Source: Ahaetulla prasina
Lineage: Eukaryota; Chordata; Lepidosauria; Squamata; Colubridae
Assembly: GCF_028640845.1 (NCBI RefSeq)
Contig: NC_080540.1
Span: 158,246,438-158,310,437 of the forward strand
Reading direction: 5' to 3'
DNA: 64,000 nucleotides
Position numbers and translations under genes: made by a program. Below are positions 32,945 to 44,102 of the stretch, piece after piece; position 1 is the first letter of the stretch; each line of letters begins with the position of its first letter. Below the pieces are notes generated by a model that did not search any database, was not told the DNA's origin, and was given only the letters and a program-made list of their open reading frames with translations.

Positions 32945-33148
32945 TTATAGAAATTGGTTTTCTGCATCAGGGCCAGCAGGAAGGTGTGTTGCCACACGCA
33001 CCTTGTAGTAGTCATTCTTAAACTCAGAAGAGAAATCTGGAGTGGCTACCATGACGACATCAATCCCCCTTCTTTCCTTGATAGGCTTAAAATCTGATGA
33101 CTCCCAAGGTAAAATAGTTGAGACTTTGTCCACCAACATGGCAAATTT
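32945..33148 (-). CDS. Unassigned protein-like ORF or exon remnant
   Basis: On the minus strand the reading VDKVSTILPWESSDFKPIKE then RGIDVVMVATPDFSSEFKND and YYKVRVATHLPAGPDAENQF looks like genuine protein by composition, but I cannot name the family. An in-frame stop lies a few codons upstream (near 33158) and the frame ends at TAA at 32945. I see no clear splice sites, so it may be a retrocopy fragment or an exon of an unrecognised gene. Confidence 0.3.
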   Translation of the reverse strand, partial: KFAMLVDKVSTILPWESSDFKPIKERRGIDVVMVATPDFSSEFKNDYYKVRVATHLPAGPDAENQFL

Positions 33149-33159
33149 CTACACACACC

Positions 33160-33785
33160 CCTACATTAAATGCATCAGTGAGGTATTTAAATTTAGGACA
33201 ACATGCAGGAAAGATCCTTTGCTTGCATTCTTCTTCTTCTTATATGTTTGGCTTATGTACTATGTTTTCCTCTGTTCTTTGCTGCCCAATTGAAAGAGAT
33301 TATAAATTTTGTTAACTGGATGGATAGATGGACAGATTTTACATCATCGTCCACCTGTCAAATTGAGCTGACGGAGCTTATTATTTCAAATTATTCAGAA
33401 TCTGTTGAGAAAAAGTAGGATGTAATCCTAACTAAGCCAGAAAAGGGCCAGTTTGATACAGAAGCTTTGAATCACCACTATTGCATGAAAATAATAAATC
33501 AAAATATAAAATAAATTGGCCTCCTACTATCACAAAATATTTTAATTCGGATTGATAAAAAATTGCTTCTCCACATATTAGAAAATGGTTTGATATGTTA
33601 AGAAATATTAATGTTTTTGCTTTTGAATTGTAATCATGTAGATTTATGCTCAATGTTTTGTTATATTTGTCAGTTCTAATTTTGCTTTTTTGGGGGGTAA
33701 TCTAATGGAAATTTTGTTCAGCCTAACTTTTGTACTGATTTTTGCATCTGATTGAAGAAAATTTTACACATTTTATTTTCACAGC
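33160..33785. other. Intergenic DNA, no gene seen
   Basis: AT-rich, no recognised repeat. Short ORFs only. Confidence 0.45.
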
Positions 33786-33791
33786 TTCATA

Positions 33792-34165
33792 CAGGTAGTC
33801 CTCAACTTATGACCACATTTGAGCCCCCAAATTTCTGTTGCTAAGTGAGACAGTTGTTAAGTGAATTTTGCCTCATTTTATGACCTTTCTTGCCACGGTT
33901 GTTAAATGAATCATGCAGTTGTTAAACTAGTACTTTATCATTGACTTCATTTGTCAAAAGATCACAAAAGGTGTTCACAGGATCCTGGGACACTGCAACT
34001 GTCATAAATATGAGCCAGTTGCCAAGCACCTGAATTTTGATCACATGACCATGGGGATGCTGCAATGGTTGTAAATGTGAAAAAATAGTCATAAGTCCTT
34101 TTTTTTCAGTGACATTGTAACTTTGAATTGTTACTAAGTGAACTGTTGTAAGTCAAGGACTACAT
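33792..34165. mobile_element. MITE with CAGGTAGTCCTCAACTTA terminus
   Basis: Left end caggtagtcctcaacttatg is mirrored by gtaagtcaaggactac at the right. Internal landmarks tgggacactgcaactgtcat and gatcacatgaccatggggat are shared with 31036-31775. I could not define a clean TSD, so the superfamily is left open. Confidence 0.7.
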
Positions 34166-34207
34166 GGATGCTGTATATAATTTTGGATTTTTTTAATGTA
34201 ATAGACT

Positions 34208-34299
34208 ATATATCTCTATCTCTATCTCTATCTCTATCTCTATCTCTATCTCTATATCTATCTATCTATCTATCTATATATACATACATACATACATAT
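34208..34299. repeat. (TCTCTA)n-(TCTA)n-(TACA)n microsatellite
   Basis: Compound array of hexamers and tetramers directly left of a Penelope-like palindrome. Confidence 0.95.
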
Positions 34300-34510
34300 G
34301 TAGGTCTTTGGTTATTCAGGTTTTCTCCCGCGTAAAATTGGAAGTGTCTTGGCGACGTTTCGAAGAAGTCTCATTCGTCATCTTCAGGCTTCAGCTTCGT
34401 GCTTCGTGCCTTAAGCACCAGCCTGAAGATGACGAATGAGACTTCGTCGAAACGTCGCCAAGACACTTCCAATTTTACGCGGGAGAAAACCCGAACAACC
34501 AAAGACCTAC
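34300..34510. mobile_element. Penelope-like palindrome, copy 2, with hammerhead-like core
   Basis: About 100-bp arms: gtaggtctttggttattcag to the centre near 34410, then the reverse complement to caaagacctac. The right arm carries CTGAAGA (34423-34429), a 6-bp stem GACGAA/TTCGTC (34431-34436, 34443-34448) and GAAACGTC (34449-34456), which matches the conserved core order of a minimal hammerhead ribozyme except for one extra T (34430). The left arm has the mirror image. Hammerhead motifs are known in terminal repeats of Penelope-like retroelements; assignment here is inference. Confidence 0.6.
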
Positions 34511-34517
34511 ACACACA

Positions 34518-34569
<52 letters not shown>
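34507..34569. repeat. (CA)n microsatellite
   Basis: About 28 CA units ending in atatat, between two Penelope-like palindromes. Confidence 0.95.
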
Positions 34570-34572
<3 letters not shown>

Positions 34573-35052
34573 GTAGGTCTTGGCGTATTCGGGTCTTTTC
34601 CCATGTAAGGTTGAGAGTATCTTGGCGACGTTTCGATGAGGTCTCACTCATCATCTTCAGGCTGGTGCTTAAGGCTTTGTGCTTGTGTGAGCAAAGCGTG
34701 ATCGGAGCTGCCGTCTCTCTATAAATACTGGTGGGGAGGTGGGGAGTGTTGCTGTAAGTGGTTGGCTGGCTGTGTGGTTGCATCTTGATTGGTAGGTGGA
34801 GTGGGTGTTTGCAGATTAGTTGGCTGTTTTGTAGCATCCTGTGTGGGTGTGGTCCTAGTTGTGTGCCCACTTACAGCAACACTCCCCACCTCCCCATCAG
34901 TATTTATAGAGAGACAGCAGCTCCAACCACGCTTTGCTCCCACAAGCACGAAGCCGTAAGCACCAGCCTGAAGATGAGTGAGACCTTGTCGAAACGTTGC
35001 CAAGATACTCTCAACCTTACACGGGAAAAGACCCTAAGACTCCAAGACCTAC
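34573..35052. mobile_element. Penelope-like palindrome, copy 3
   Basis: 480 bp with inverted ends (gtaggtcttggcgtattcgg; ccaagacctac), a second inverted pair around the middle (ctctataaatactggtgggg; ccccatcagtatttatagag), and CTGAAGA (34970-34976) followed by GAAACGTT (34991-34998), a hammerhead-like core with a weaker stem II. It is followed by another (CA)n array. Confidence 0.6.
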
Positions 35053-35076
35053 ATACCTATACCCATGAAAACCTAC

Positions 35077-35078
<2 letters not shown>

Positions 35079-35120
<42 letters not shown>
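35079..35120. repeat. (CA)n microsatellite
   Basis: About 20 CA units just beyond copy 3. Confidence 0.95.
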
Positions 35121-35123
<3 letters not shown>

Positions 35124-35124
35124 T

Positions 35125-36130
35125 GTATATTTTCTAAAACTTAACTGCACTACATAGTCCAGAAGTTTTTAACACACACAGATATTCTGCTTATTTGTAT
35201 ACCATGTTTGAGAGGACTGAATGTGATAAACAGGTGTATGCATCTTAAAGAACAAAGTGAAGTATGGATATTGTGAAAACAATATAAGGACAGTTTGGTT
35301 TGATTAAAAAGATAATGAGATAGAGTGAATGGGTCAGATGGAACAAATTTTAGAGTATATACATTTCTCAACCACCCTTATCAGATAAACCAACAACGCT
35401 AGGCAAATAAACATAATCTGCGTAATGAGTAATGTTATTCTCACACAAATAAATTTAGGATATTACTACGATTGCTGCATTACATTATTCTTCTTGAGCA
35501 GACATACAGACTTGATAAGCAGTTTCTTTAAACATGTGTTCAGTTTATGATTTATGTGATCTCAATTTAAAATATGACTGTGAAGATTAATCTCTGTTTT
35601 ATTTCAATGCTGCTGATAAAGAATACATACTTATTTAGAAAATACAATTAGGCATTTTTTGTGTTTCTTAATAATTATGTGGTATGTGTGGGTGGTGTAA
35701 TTTAGTTGTGATCTGAAAATGTGACAGCTTTGTTGTTGTTTTTCCACTATAAACCTAAAAAAATGAACATATTTTTATTATATTTTTGTTTTTCAAATTT
35801 AGCTTGAAAAACCTAATAATTTTTTGGTTAAAAAGGGTGAAAGCAGGTTCTATTGCTCTCCAATTCAGACTTAGTTTGAATTGAACATTTGACAAAGTTC
35901 ATTGTACTTGTGTGCTATGTATTCCATAATTGTGTTAAATGAACTGTGGTAGGATATTAATGTAACAAAGAATCAAGATTTCTGCTTTCTAAATGGCTGT
36001 ACATTATGTTAAGACAAAAAAGTCATTGGTTTACTAATAGCTGTCAGGAGTGAAGACTCAGTTAAATTCCTGTTAAGCTGATTTATTGCTTATGACTATA
36101 CACAAGAATCCATCCACTATACACAAGAAT
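35125..36130. other. Intergenic DNA, no gene seen
   Basis: AT-rich. A 15-bp direct repeat (ctatacacaagaatc, near 36096 and 36118) precedes the LINE fragment. Confidence 0.45.
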
Positions 36131-36139
36131 CTGCTACTA

Positions 36140-36765
36140 ACTAGAGCATACATTTGCCAGACCAATTCTGGAATACAGCTCACCTGCCTGGAACCCACAC
36201 TGCATATCGGACATAAATACAATTGAGAGAGTCCGGAGATATTTTACGAGAAGAGTCCTCCATTCCTCTACCTGCAATAAAATACCTTATGCCACCAGAC
36301 TCCAAATTTTGGGCTTAGACAACTTAGAACTACTCTGAATTCAGTTTGACCTAAGCATAGTACATAAAATTATCTACCACAATGTCCTACCTGTCAATGA
36401 CTACTTCAGTTTCAACCACAACAATACACGAGCACACAATAGATACAAACTCAAGGTAAACCGCTCCAAACTCAATTGCAGAAAATATGACTTCAGTAAC
36501 AGAGTGGTTAATGCCTGGAATGCACTACCTGACTCTGTAGTTTCTTCCCCAAATCCCCAAAATTTTAAGCTTAAACTGTCTACTGTTGACCTCACCCCAT
36601 TCCTAAGAGGTCGATAAGGCGCGTGCATAAGTGTACCAGCGTGCCTACCGTCCCTGTCCTAATATTCTGTTTTACTTACTCTTTTCATGTATCCAAATTA
36701 TGTTTATACTTTTACCTGTTATCTTATATATGATTGACAAAATAAATAAATAAAATAAATAAATG
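36140..36765 (+). mobile_element. CR1/L3-like LINE 3' part with ORF2 C-terminus
   Basis: Plus-strand translation, with stops, reads PILEYSSPAWNPHCISDINT, IERVRRYFTRRV, YATRLQILGLDNLELL and NRVVNAWNALPDSVV, the 'thumb' and C-terminal region typical of CR1/Jockey-type LINE reverse transcriptases. The 3' UTR ends in tgacaaaataaataaataaa. The 5' part is missing. It is the longer relative of 1095-1503. Confidence 0.8.
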
Positions 36766-37085
36766 TCAACGAATGCCGGCACTAACCTGGCGCTAGTAAC
36801 AGTTAACAGAATTAAAGAGGGACCATATGTGGGAATGTAATGACTCCAAACTGATTCCTCTCTTGCCTCTATCCCCAGCTCTGCCTGCCTTCTCCTAACA
36901 ATGTGTGGAGTCAGCTATTAGAGGGTAGCGTGAACAGAGGAAACATATCATCACCGATTATTCAAGAAACGATAGCTCAGCATGATGTGGAAACCCAATT
37001 TATATATTGGACTTTGATTCTCAAAATTCCCAGCCAGCCAGTGTCCTAGCATGGATAAACACATAGTGATATTAATGAGGATGTT

Positions 37086-37342
37086 TTTTTTTATTTGCAT
37101 TTATATCCCGCCCTTCTCCGAAGACTCAGGGCAGCTTACACTATGTCAAGCAATAGTCTTCATCCATTTGTATATTTATATACAAAGTCAACTTATTGCC
37201 CCCAACAATCTGGGTCCTCATTTTACCTACCTTATAAAGGATGGAAGGCTGAGTCAACCTTGGGCCTGGTGGGACTTGAACTTGCAATAATTGCAAGCAA
37301 CTGCTGTTAATAACAGACTGCATTAGCCTGTTGAGCCATCCA
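37086..37342 (-). mobile_element. tRNA-derived SINE, 9-bp TSD
   Basis: On the minus strand the head contains A box ggctcaacaggctaatgc and B box-like caagttcaagtcccaccag, then body aaatgaggacccagattgtt, then the stem-loop cagggcgg-type 3' end and poly-A. gaggatgtt is duplicated exactly at 37077-37085 and 37343-37351. Confidence 0.87.
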
Positions 37343-37351
37343 GAGGATGTT

Positions 37352-38760
37352 GTGTGTTTTCTGCTGAAAAACTCATTCTGGAAATATGTCCATATAATAT
37401 CCTAGGCCTATGAAGAAAGAGCAAAGTGACCAAATACATTTGATACTCTGAGGGAAAGGTCAATGTTTCTACACAAAGAAATAAAGAAGGCTAAAAATAG
37501 CATCCTATTTCCACAGTAGGCAAAGCTGCATTGCTAGGAGCAGTATGCTTGATTTTCCTTGGCTTATTTCAAGTTCTAACTTTTTATTTTTCATTTTGCA
37601 GTGAAGCGCAAACTGTGTTTGTGAAGTTCTTGATTGAACATTTGGCCTGCTTCCAAATCTTTACTAACAGGTCACAGAATTTGTGAATAGGAAACTGGAT
37701 TGAAATCTGCTGAGTCAGTATAGTTTAATCCTCTTCAATTTTGTCTCCTAAAATGCCCCCAAAGTATCTTTTTCTGAGTAACTTTAGAAATCCTCTCCCT
37801 TCCCATTACTGCTTCTGTTACACTGATTCAAAACTGGGTAATAGAGTCATACAGTGAAAATTGCCATGCCTAACAATTAAACAATTACCACAAGAATATA
37901 TTGGATAACAGCCTATGAAATTATAGGGGAGATGAATGAAAAAAACTTATGCATAACCTCCCTGGGAACTCCCAAAGGTTATTCTTAAATTACCCAATTA
38001 GAATATACCAGATTTATTCATTTTTCTTTCAGACGATGACTTAAGTAAGTAGACAGAGAGTGACATTGCCTTTTTTTGGCCTGGAAAAGTATAGCAAGCC
38101 TAGCAAAAAGTGGATTACTTTCTCCAGTGGCTGGAATGGCAGAATTGGGTGTGTATTTGGCAAAAGATGTGGCTTTTTGGGTGCAATTGTTCTTGGGACC
38201 ATTTTATTCTTTCTGTTTACACAGTCATAAATCTATTATGACATGAAAATTGTATAAATTGAAGGACCAGTCCATGGTTAAAAGTTTTAGCAGATAAGAA
38301 AACACAAAATAAAGGCGTCACAACATCAAAGGCAAGCTGAACTGAACAATCAAGCTACATGATATCCAATTAAGGAATGGAGGCATTTTACAAATGCACG
38401 TAACATAAAAGTTGCCTTGTTGCAAGATGGCTGGCAAGCAAATTTAATAATAAATAGATTTTAGATAAATGTAAGGGATGTCACCTTTTAAAGGCCTTTA
38501 ATATTAGCTGACATTAAAGTTAAGGGTAACAGACAGTAAAAATCTTTACATATCCACAATCAAATATGTACTAACAGCAACTAGTTGCTATTCATGCTAT
38601 ATTTCACTTTAGTGTATTTGGCTGTTGTTGTCACCCCCTCCCCCAAAAAGTACAAGAAGCTATTATTCAGTCACAGAAGAAGCCACATGTATGACTCAAA
38701 GAAAAAAAAAGGCCAATCTCAACTTTATTGGGAAATAAGTTAAGGAGTTGGGATATGACA
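37352..38760. other. Intergenic DNA, no gene seen
   Basis: About 1.4 kb of AT-rich unique-looking sequence with no ORF above 60 residues of note. Confidence 0.5.
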
Positions 38761-38763
38761 GAT

Positions 38764-39123
38764 CAGAGGTGGGTTTCAGCAGGTTCTGATCAGTTCTGGA
38801 GAACCGGTAGCGGAAATTTTGAGTAGTTCGGAGAACTGCTAGTAAAAATTCTGATTGGCCCCGCCCCCATCTATTCGCTGCCTCCCAAGTCCCAGCATAT
38901 CGGGAGGAAATGGGGATTTTGCAGTATCCTTCCCCTTGAGTGGCGTGGGAATGGAGATTTTGCAGTATCCTTCCCCTGGAATGGGGTGGAAATGGGGATT
39001 TTGCAGTATCCTTCCCCTGGAGTGGGGTGGGAATGGAGATTTTAGAGTATCCTTCCTATGCCACACCCACCAAGCCACGCCCACCAAGCCACGCCCACAT
39101 GACGCCGTGAGTTGACATCCCTG
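38764..39123. mobile_element. hAT-family element with tandem units, right end unclear
   Basis: Left end CAGAGGTGGGTTTCAGC and ttctggagaaccggtagcgg belong to the CAGKGGTGAAATCC family. A unit of about 37-40 bp (aatggggattttgcagtatc plus cttcccctggagtgggg) is repeated four times. The right end (gtgagttgacatccctgg) instead resembles the GTCAAACTC family at 288-422, so the element may be chimeric. No matching TSD was seen. Confidence 0.6.
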
Positions 39124-39134
39124 GCCTAGAACTA

Positions 39135-40020
39135 AGAAGAAATCACTTAAATATGAACCAGCAGTGTGCTGCAGCTGCCAAAAAAGGCAACACAGTTCTA
39201 GGCTGCATTAACAGAGGGATACCATTTTATAATGCTTTGGTAAGGCCACACATGGAATACTGCATCCAGTTTTGGTTGCCACGATGTAAAAAAGAGACTC
39301 TAGGAGTGCAGAGAAGAGCAACAAAGATGATTTGGGGACTGGATGCTAAAACATAAAGAATGGTTTCTGGAATTGGATATATCTAGTTTGATGAAAAGAA
39401 GGACTGGGGTGACATGATAACAATTTCCCAATTACTCAGGGGCTGCCACAAAGAAGAGGGAGTCAAGCTATTCTCCAAAACACCTGAAGACAGGACAAGA
39501 AGCAATGGATGAAAATTAATCAAGGAGAGAAGCAACCTAGAACTAAGGAGAATTTTCCTGACAGAACAATTAAGCAGTGGAACAACTTGCCTCCAGAAGT
39601 TGTGAATGCTCCAACACTGAATGTTTTTAAGAAGAGATTGGACAGCCATTTGTCTGTCAGGAAATTTCTTCTTAGTTCTAGGCCAGGGGTGTCAACTCAC
39701 AGCGTCATGGTGGCTTCATGTGACATATTGGGACTTTCCCCCCCTTCGCTAAACCGGGCATGCGCGTGGCCAGCGCATGACGCATCTGGTCCATGGGGCG
39801 GGAGTTTGACAGCCCTATTCTAGGTTGCTTCTCTCCTTGATTAGTTTCCATCCATTGCTTCTTGTCCTGCCTTCAGGTGGTTTGGAGAATAGCTTTACTA
39901 AGTTTAAAAGAAGAGGTTGAATAACCATTTGTCTGAAATGGTATAGAGTTTCCTGCCTAAGCAGCAGGGTTGGACTAGAAGACCTCCAAGGTCCCTTCCA
40001 ACTCTGTTATTCCGTTCTGT
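39135..40020 (+). mobile_element. CR1 LINE 3' part, folded back on itself
   Basis: 39135-39660 reads as CR1 ORF2 C-terminus on the plus strand ([66 protein letters not shown]). 39655-39895, minus a 134-bp hAT insertion, is the reverse complement of 39463-39575 of the same element. The plus-strand 3' UTR then resumes (ggttggactagaagacctcc, caaggtcccttccaactctg). The result is an imperfect inverted duplication inside one LINE. Confidence 0.82.
39684..39817. mobile_element. hAT MITE, 134 bp, inside CR1
   Basis: CAGGGGTGTCAACTCAC start and GGGAGTTTGACAGCCCTA end. Flanking 8-mers ttctaggc and ttctaggt differ at one base. Same family as 288-422. Confidence 0.87.
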
Positions 40021-40024
40021 TATT

Positions 40025-41165
40025 CTGAAAGGCAGAGCAAGTTACTAGGAAAATTCTAAATTGCATAGTTTGTTTACTCTCTCTGCCTGGAGACTGATTA
40101 TTTGCACTTAGATTTTTTTCAGTTAGTTCAGAAAAAATAATAAGGCCACTGTAATGTATAAATACTGCAAATGCATTTACTTCATAATAATATATTGCAA
40201 AAGTATTCCATTACCAGATTCATGGAAGCTGACAACTATAGCTCAACACATTCAGTGACAAAATAAACAGTACATTTCCCACACATTGCACTTTCTATGT
40301 TTTTACATGCCTTTTTCTACAAGAAGATAATCTCTGTAAATATCATGTCTGAATCATTTTATATACACCTAGATACTATTTACTGATATTTATGTAATGT
40401 TTGGAAAAATAATATGCAACTACACCCTAAAAGTTGAGTAAATGATATTTTTCTTCATTCAGTTAATTTTTCATCACTAATTTTTCCCCAAAATATAAAA
40501 TACATTTTTAAGGAAGTAATGGTAGAAGAGAATTAGAACAACAGAAACATAGTTAAGTGAATGCCTTCAATCCTTAATTTAAGAAAATAAATTGTACCCA
40601 AATGAAACTGTTATAGAAAAGGATTTGCAACAAAATCTCAGTTAGCTGAGAATCTGAATAAGAATTTGTCACTATATGTACCAGAAAAAAAAATAGATTT
40701 TAAAAATTAAAAAAAAATAAGAATGCCAATTCCAGAGAGTAATTGGAATAATTTCTTCTTACTGTACTTACAAAAAAGGCTTTTTAAAATTTTGAAGAGA
40801 TTTGAGGAAAGGAGCAACAATTATCCGAAAGGGTCACAGAGCAAGATTACTTTATGTAAAGTTGGCTTTTTCAATCAGAGTTAAAATGGGACCTAATATT
40901 TTGGGTAATTCTTTTTGGACTTGCTAACATCTGGCCTGGAAAAATGTGCATTAACACGTTGATTTGGTGGTAAAGCTTTTTTCCCTACAGTACAGTCACT
41001 TTATGTATCCTAATCTAACAGCATCTAAATTGACATAGAAGAATCTAATTGTCTTTTCACTTAAAATGAGAGGTCTTTTCAAGCTTATTCTCTTTAAAGG
41101 AAACATTGTCGTTCAGCATTTGCTTATACTAGAACATTGAGACCACTTTATGCCTTATAAATATG
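40025..41165. other. Intergenic DNA, no gene seen
   Basis: AT-rich. The part near 40700-41000 (aagaagatttgaggaaagg-type, ggcctggaaaaatgtgcatt) may be degraded LINE, not confirmed. Confidence 0.4.
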
Positions 41166-41169
41166 GATT

Positions 41170-41535
41170 TGCTTACAGTTAAGAGTTGAGATATGAAATG
41201 ATGAGGTTTACTTTTGTTAATGTATTATTTTAGAGCTCTATTTGGACTTTTTGCTGATCCCTCGATTGGAGAAGACATTACTAATTGGATCTGGCTAAAG
41301 TTAAAAGTTGAGTTACGGATGAAGAGTTTTGTACCTGTTAATTAAGGGGAGGTGAAAAGATAGTGAAATTGTTTAAACTTGTTATAATGAGCGTGGGAAG
41401 TCACTATCTCAGGGTTCCCCCCCTTTCTCTTTTCTTTTCTTGCACCTTTTATTCACGCTTTCTACTTTTTTCCATTTTTTAGTTTGTATTGTTTACTATT
41501 GTAATTAAATATTTTATACAATTATTAAGAAAAAG
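41170..41535 (+). mobile_element. L1-type 3' UTR
   Basis: ctttctcttttcttttcttg and tttttagtttgtattgttta, ending tattttatacaattattaag, correspond to the L1-type 3' segments at 32100 and 47615. Confidence 0.5.
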
Positions 41536-41539
41536 AAAC

Positions 41540-42055
41540 AATTAATATTCACAAATGCTAGAAACTTTATTTTGAAGTATAATCTCTTGTGTTATTGAAT
41601 CAATCAGTGTGTTCCACGGTTAATTTACTTTATTAAATGTGTATGCTACCCAATTCCCAGTCTCTTATAAAATTGTTAAAACATTTTCAAACAAGTAACA
41701 ATGCAAAACAACACCACCACCAAAACAAAACACCAAAACAAAGCTTCTTCTGAAAACTCATGGATTCCCAGAATGTAAATGTTCTGGTTCATGACTAGCC
41801 AACCCTCTGTCATAACTTTGGGAATATGAATCCTCATTTGTTCTTAAAAATCCACTTCCCACAGATTTCCTAGAAGGAAAAAAACACCACTTTTTAATGA
41901 CTGAAGCTCCTCTTATCTGAAGCCATATTTTTCTTCTGAGATCTCAGGAAAGGGACTTCTTTATTTTCTTCTCACCATGAATCAGACTGATCCTGAAGAC
42001 TCAATAGACCGTGCCCTCTCAGGGAGCGCCTTGCAGTTAATATTTAGCAAGGATT
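41540..42055. other. Intergenic DNA, no gene seen
   Basis: Unique-looking, no recognisable features. Confidence 0.45.
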
Positions 42056-42060
42056 CAAAT

Positions 42061-42618
42061 CAGGGGTGAAATGCTCCCGGTTCAGACCGGATCGCCTGAT
42101 CTGGTAGCAATGGTGGCGGGTGGTTCGGAGAACCGGTAGCAAAAATCCCTGCCCCCCCACCCCCCCGCCCCAGCTGAGCCGCACGATCATCTGAGGTTTT
42201 TTTTTTAACTTTTAAAAGCATTTTTTCTTCTGCCAAAAAAATTCTTTTAAAAGTAAAAAAAAAAGCCTCTGATGATTATATGGCTAAGCTGGGATCGTCG
42301 GAACCCTTTAAAAGCATTTTTTCTACAACCTCTTCGACATTTGTTTTTAAAAGGTTTTGGTGATCAGGCAACTCAGCTGGGATTGTCAGAACTCTTTAAA
42401 AGCTTCTTTTCCTCTGGCGATCCCAGCTGAATTACCTGATCATCACAGGCTTTTAAAAGCATTTTTTACAAGCTCTTCAGCTGAAGAGGTTGTAGAAACA
42501 ATGCTTTTAAAAGTAAAAAAAAAAAAAAGTTGGCCACACCCACCCAGTCACATTACCCCCCCTCCCAACAAGCCATGCCCACAGAACCGGTAGTAAAAAA
42601 ATTTACATTTCACCCCTG
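42061..42618. mobile_element. hAT element, 558 bp, perfect TSD
   Basis: CAGGGGTGAAATGCTCC and ACATTTCACCCCTG termini. attcaaat duplicated exactly at 42053-42060 and 42619-42626. The interior has four related segments around cttttaaaagcattttttct in direct and inverted order, with cagctgggatcgtcgg/cgatcccagctg, so the RNA or single strand could fold. Confidence 0.93.
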
Positions 42619-42626
42619 ATTCAAAT

Positions 42627-43140
42627 GCTATTTTTTTCCAGTCAGACTAGGCCTTTTGGTTTAAATCTTCTTGATCTCGTTGGGTGTAATGGTGCTTCTT
42701 GTTTGAGCTAGTTTGAAGGGCTGCCACTGGGACTCAGGGCAGCACTTCGAGTCTGAGCTTAGGTATGAAGCCCTTTTCTTCAGAGCCTATGCAGCTGCTT
42801 CAAAGACCATCCCTGCCTTTTCTACAAATGCATGCGTATTTAACATTTCTGTATGCTTACTAGCAAATTTTAACATTCTCTGCAGAGTCCTCTTTTTCAA
42901 TGCCTTGCCCTTACATATGTTCCATTCCCACGCAGAATTCTTGAAGACTGAAGAAGCTTCCACCCATTTCAGGATTGTTGTTTCTCACTTGTAATAACAG
43001 CGGCCAGACAACAATTTCCTCCTACCCCCAGTCTCCCACACCCCCATTTCAGCTCCATCACTCTCAAGCAGGTGATTGTTTGCATCAGAATCCTCTGACT
43101 TTGAGTGTGAAGGGCCATCCTTGAAAGTAACTTTGAAAGC
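42627..43140. other. Intergenic DNA, no gene seen
   Basis: Unique-looking. The plus-strand ORF 42713-42994 is cysteine- and phenylalanine-rich but not recognisable. Confidence 0.4.
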
Positions 43141-43149
43141 ACTCTATGA

Positions 43150-43271
43150 CAGGGGTCTCCAACCTTGTCAACTTTAAGCCTGGCGGACTTCAACTTTCAG
43201 CTTTGCTGGCTGGGGAATTCTGGGAGTTGAAGTCCGCCAGGCTTAAAGTTGACAAGGTTGGAGACCTCCTG
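43150..43271. mobile_element. Fold-back hAT MITE, 122 bp
   Basis: CAGGGGTCTCCAACCTTGTC and, after a roughly 25-bp centre, GACAAGGTTGGAGACCTCCTG. The inverted arms extend nearly 50 bp each (acttcaactttcag/gggagttgaagtccgccagg). Flanking 8-mers ctctatga and ctctataa differ at one base. Confidence 0.9.
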
Positions 43272-43534
43272 CTCTATAATCATTCCTCTTGGAATGCCTG
43301 CAAACACTGGGAGCCTTTCCTGGAGGATTTCTTGACCAGTCATAGAGATCTGCTAGCAGTTGTTGCCAGAGTGACTCTTCAACTCTCAAGGTCTGAGGTC
43401 TTTGTTCACCATTAGTTAATGATAACAGCATTAACTCATGCTGTTAACAAAGTAAGTCAGCTAATGCTGGCAGCAAAGTAAGTGTACCAGTGATAGCCAT
43501 TTGATGAAAGTGCTCTCAATATTTCAGTTTCACA

Positions 43535-43800
43535 TTTTTTTTTTTTTTTGCATTTATATCCCGCCCTTCTCCGAAGACTCAGGGCGGCTTACACTATGTC
43601 AAGCAATAGTCTTCATCCATTTGTATATTATATACAAAGTCAACTTATTGCCCCCCAACAATCTGGGTCCTCATTTTACCTACCTTATAAAGGATGGAAG
43701 GCTGAGTCAACCTTGGGCCTGGTGGGACTTGAACCTGCAATATTGCAAGCAGTTGCTGTTAATAATAGGCTGCATTAGCCTCTTGCGCCACCAGAGGCCC
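43535..43800 (-). mobile_element. tRNA-derived SINE
   Basis: Same family as 37086-37342, with head ggcgcaagaggctaatgcag and ggttcaagtcccaccag on the minus strand, stem-loop ccgcccttctccgaag..gggcgg at 43560-43587 and a poly-T (poly-A on the minus strand) of about 14. Confidence 0.88.
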
Positions 43801-44102
43801 ATTATTGATTCCAAGGCTTCCCTACTCCAAACCCAAAAAGCGAAGAGAAAAATATTGTTCTATGTTTGCAATAAAATGGAGATGTAAATATCCTTGTTTA
43901 TTGAATCTTTGGAAGTAGAAGATTGAGAAGATCATACTATAAATATGACAGCTTGTAAGTTCCTTTTTTTATATTTTTATTTAATATGTTGGAAAAGCTT
44001 AACCTTTCCCATTGATTCCCGCTACTAACTGAACAGAACTACAATAGATATTTTGAAAAATAATGAAAAAAAAGAGATGGATGACAATACCGTATTAATT
44101 AA

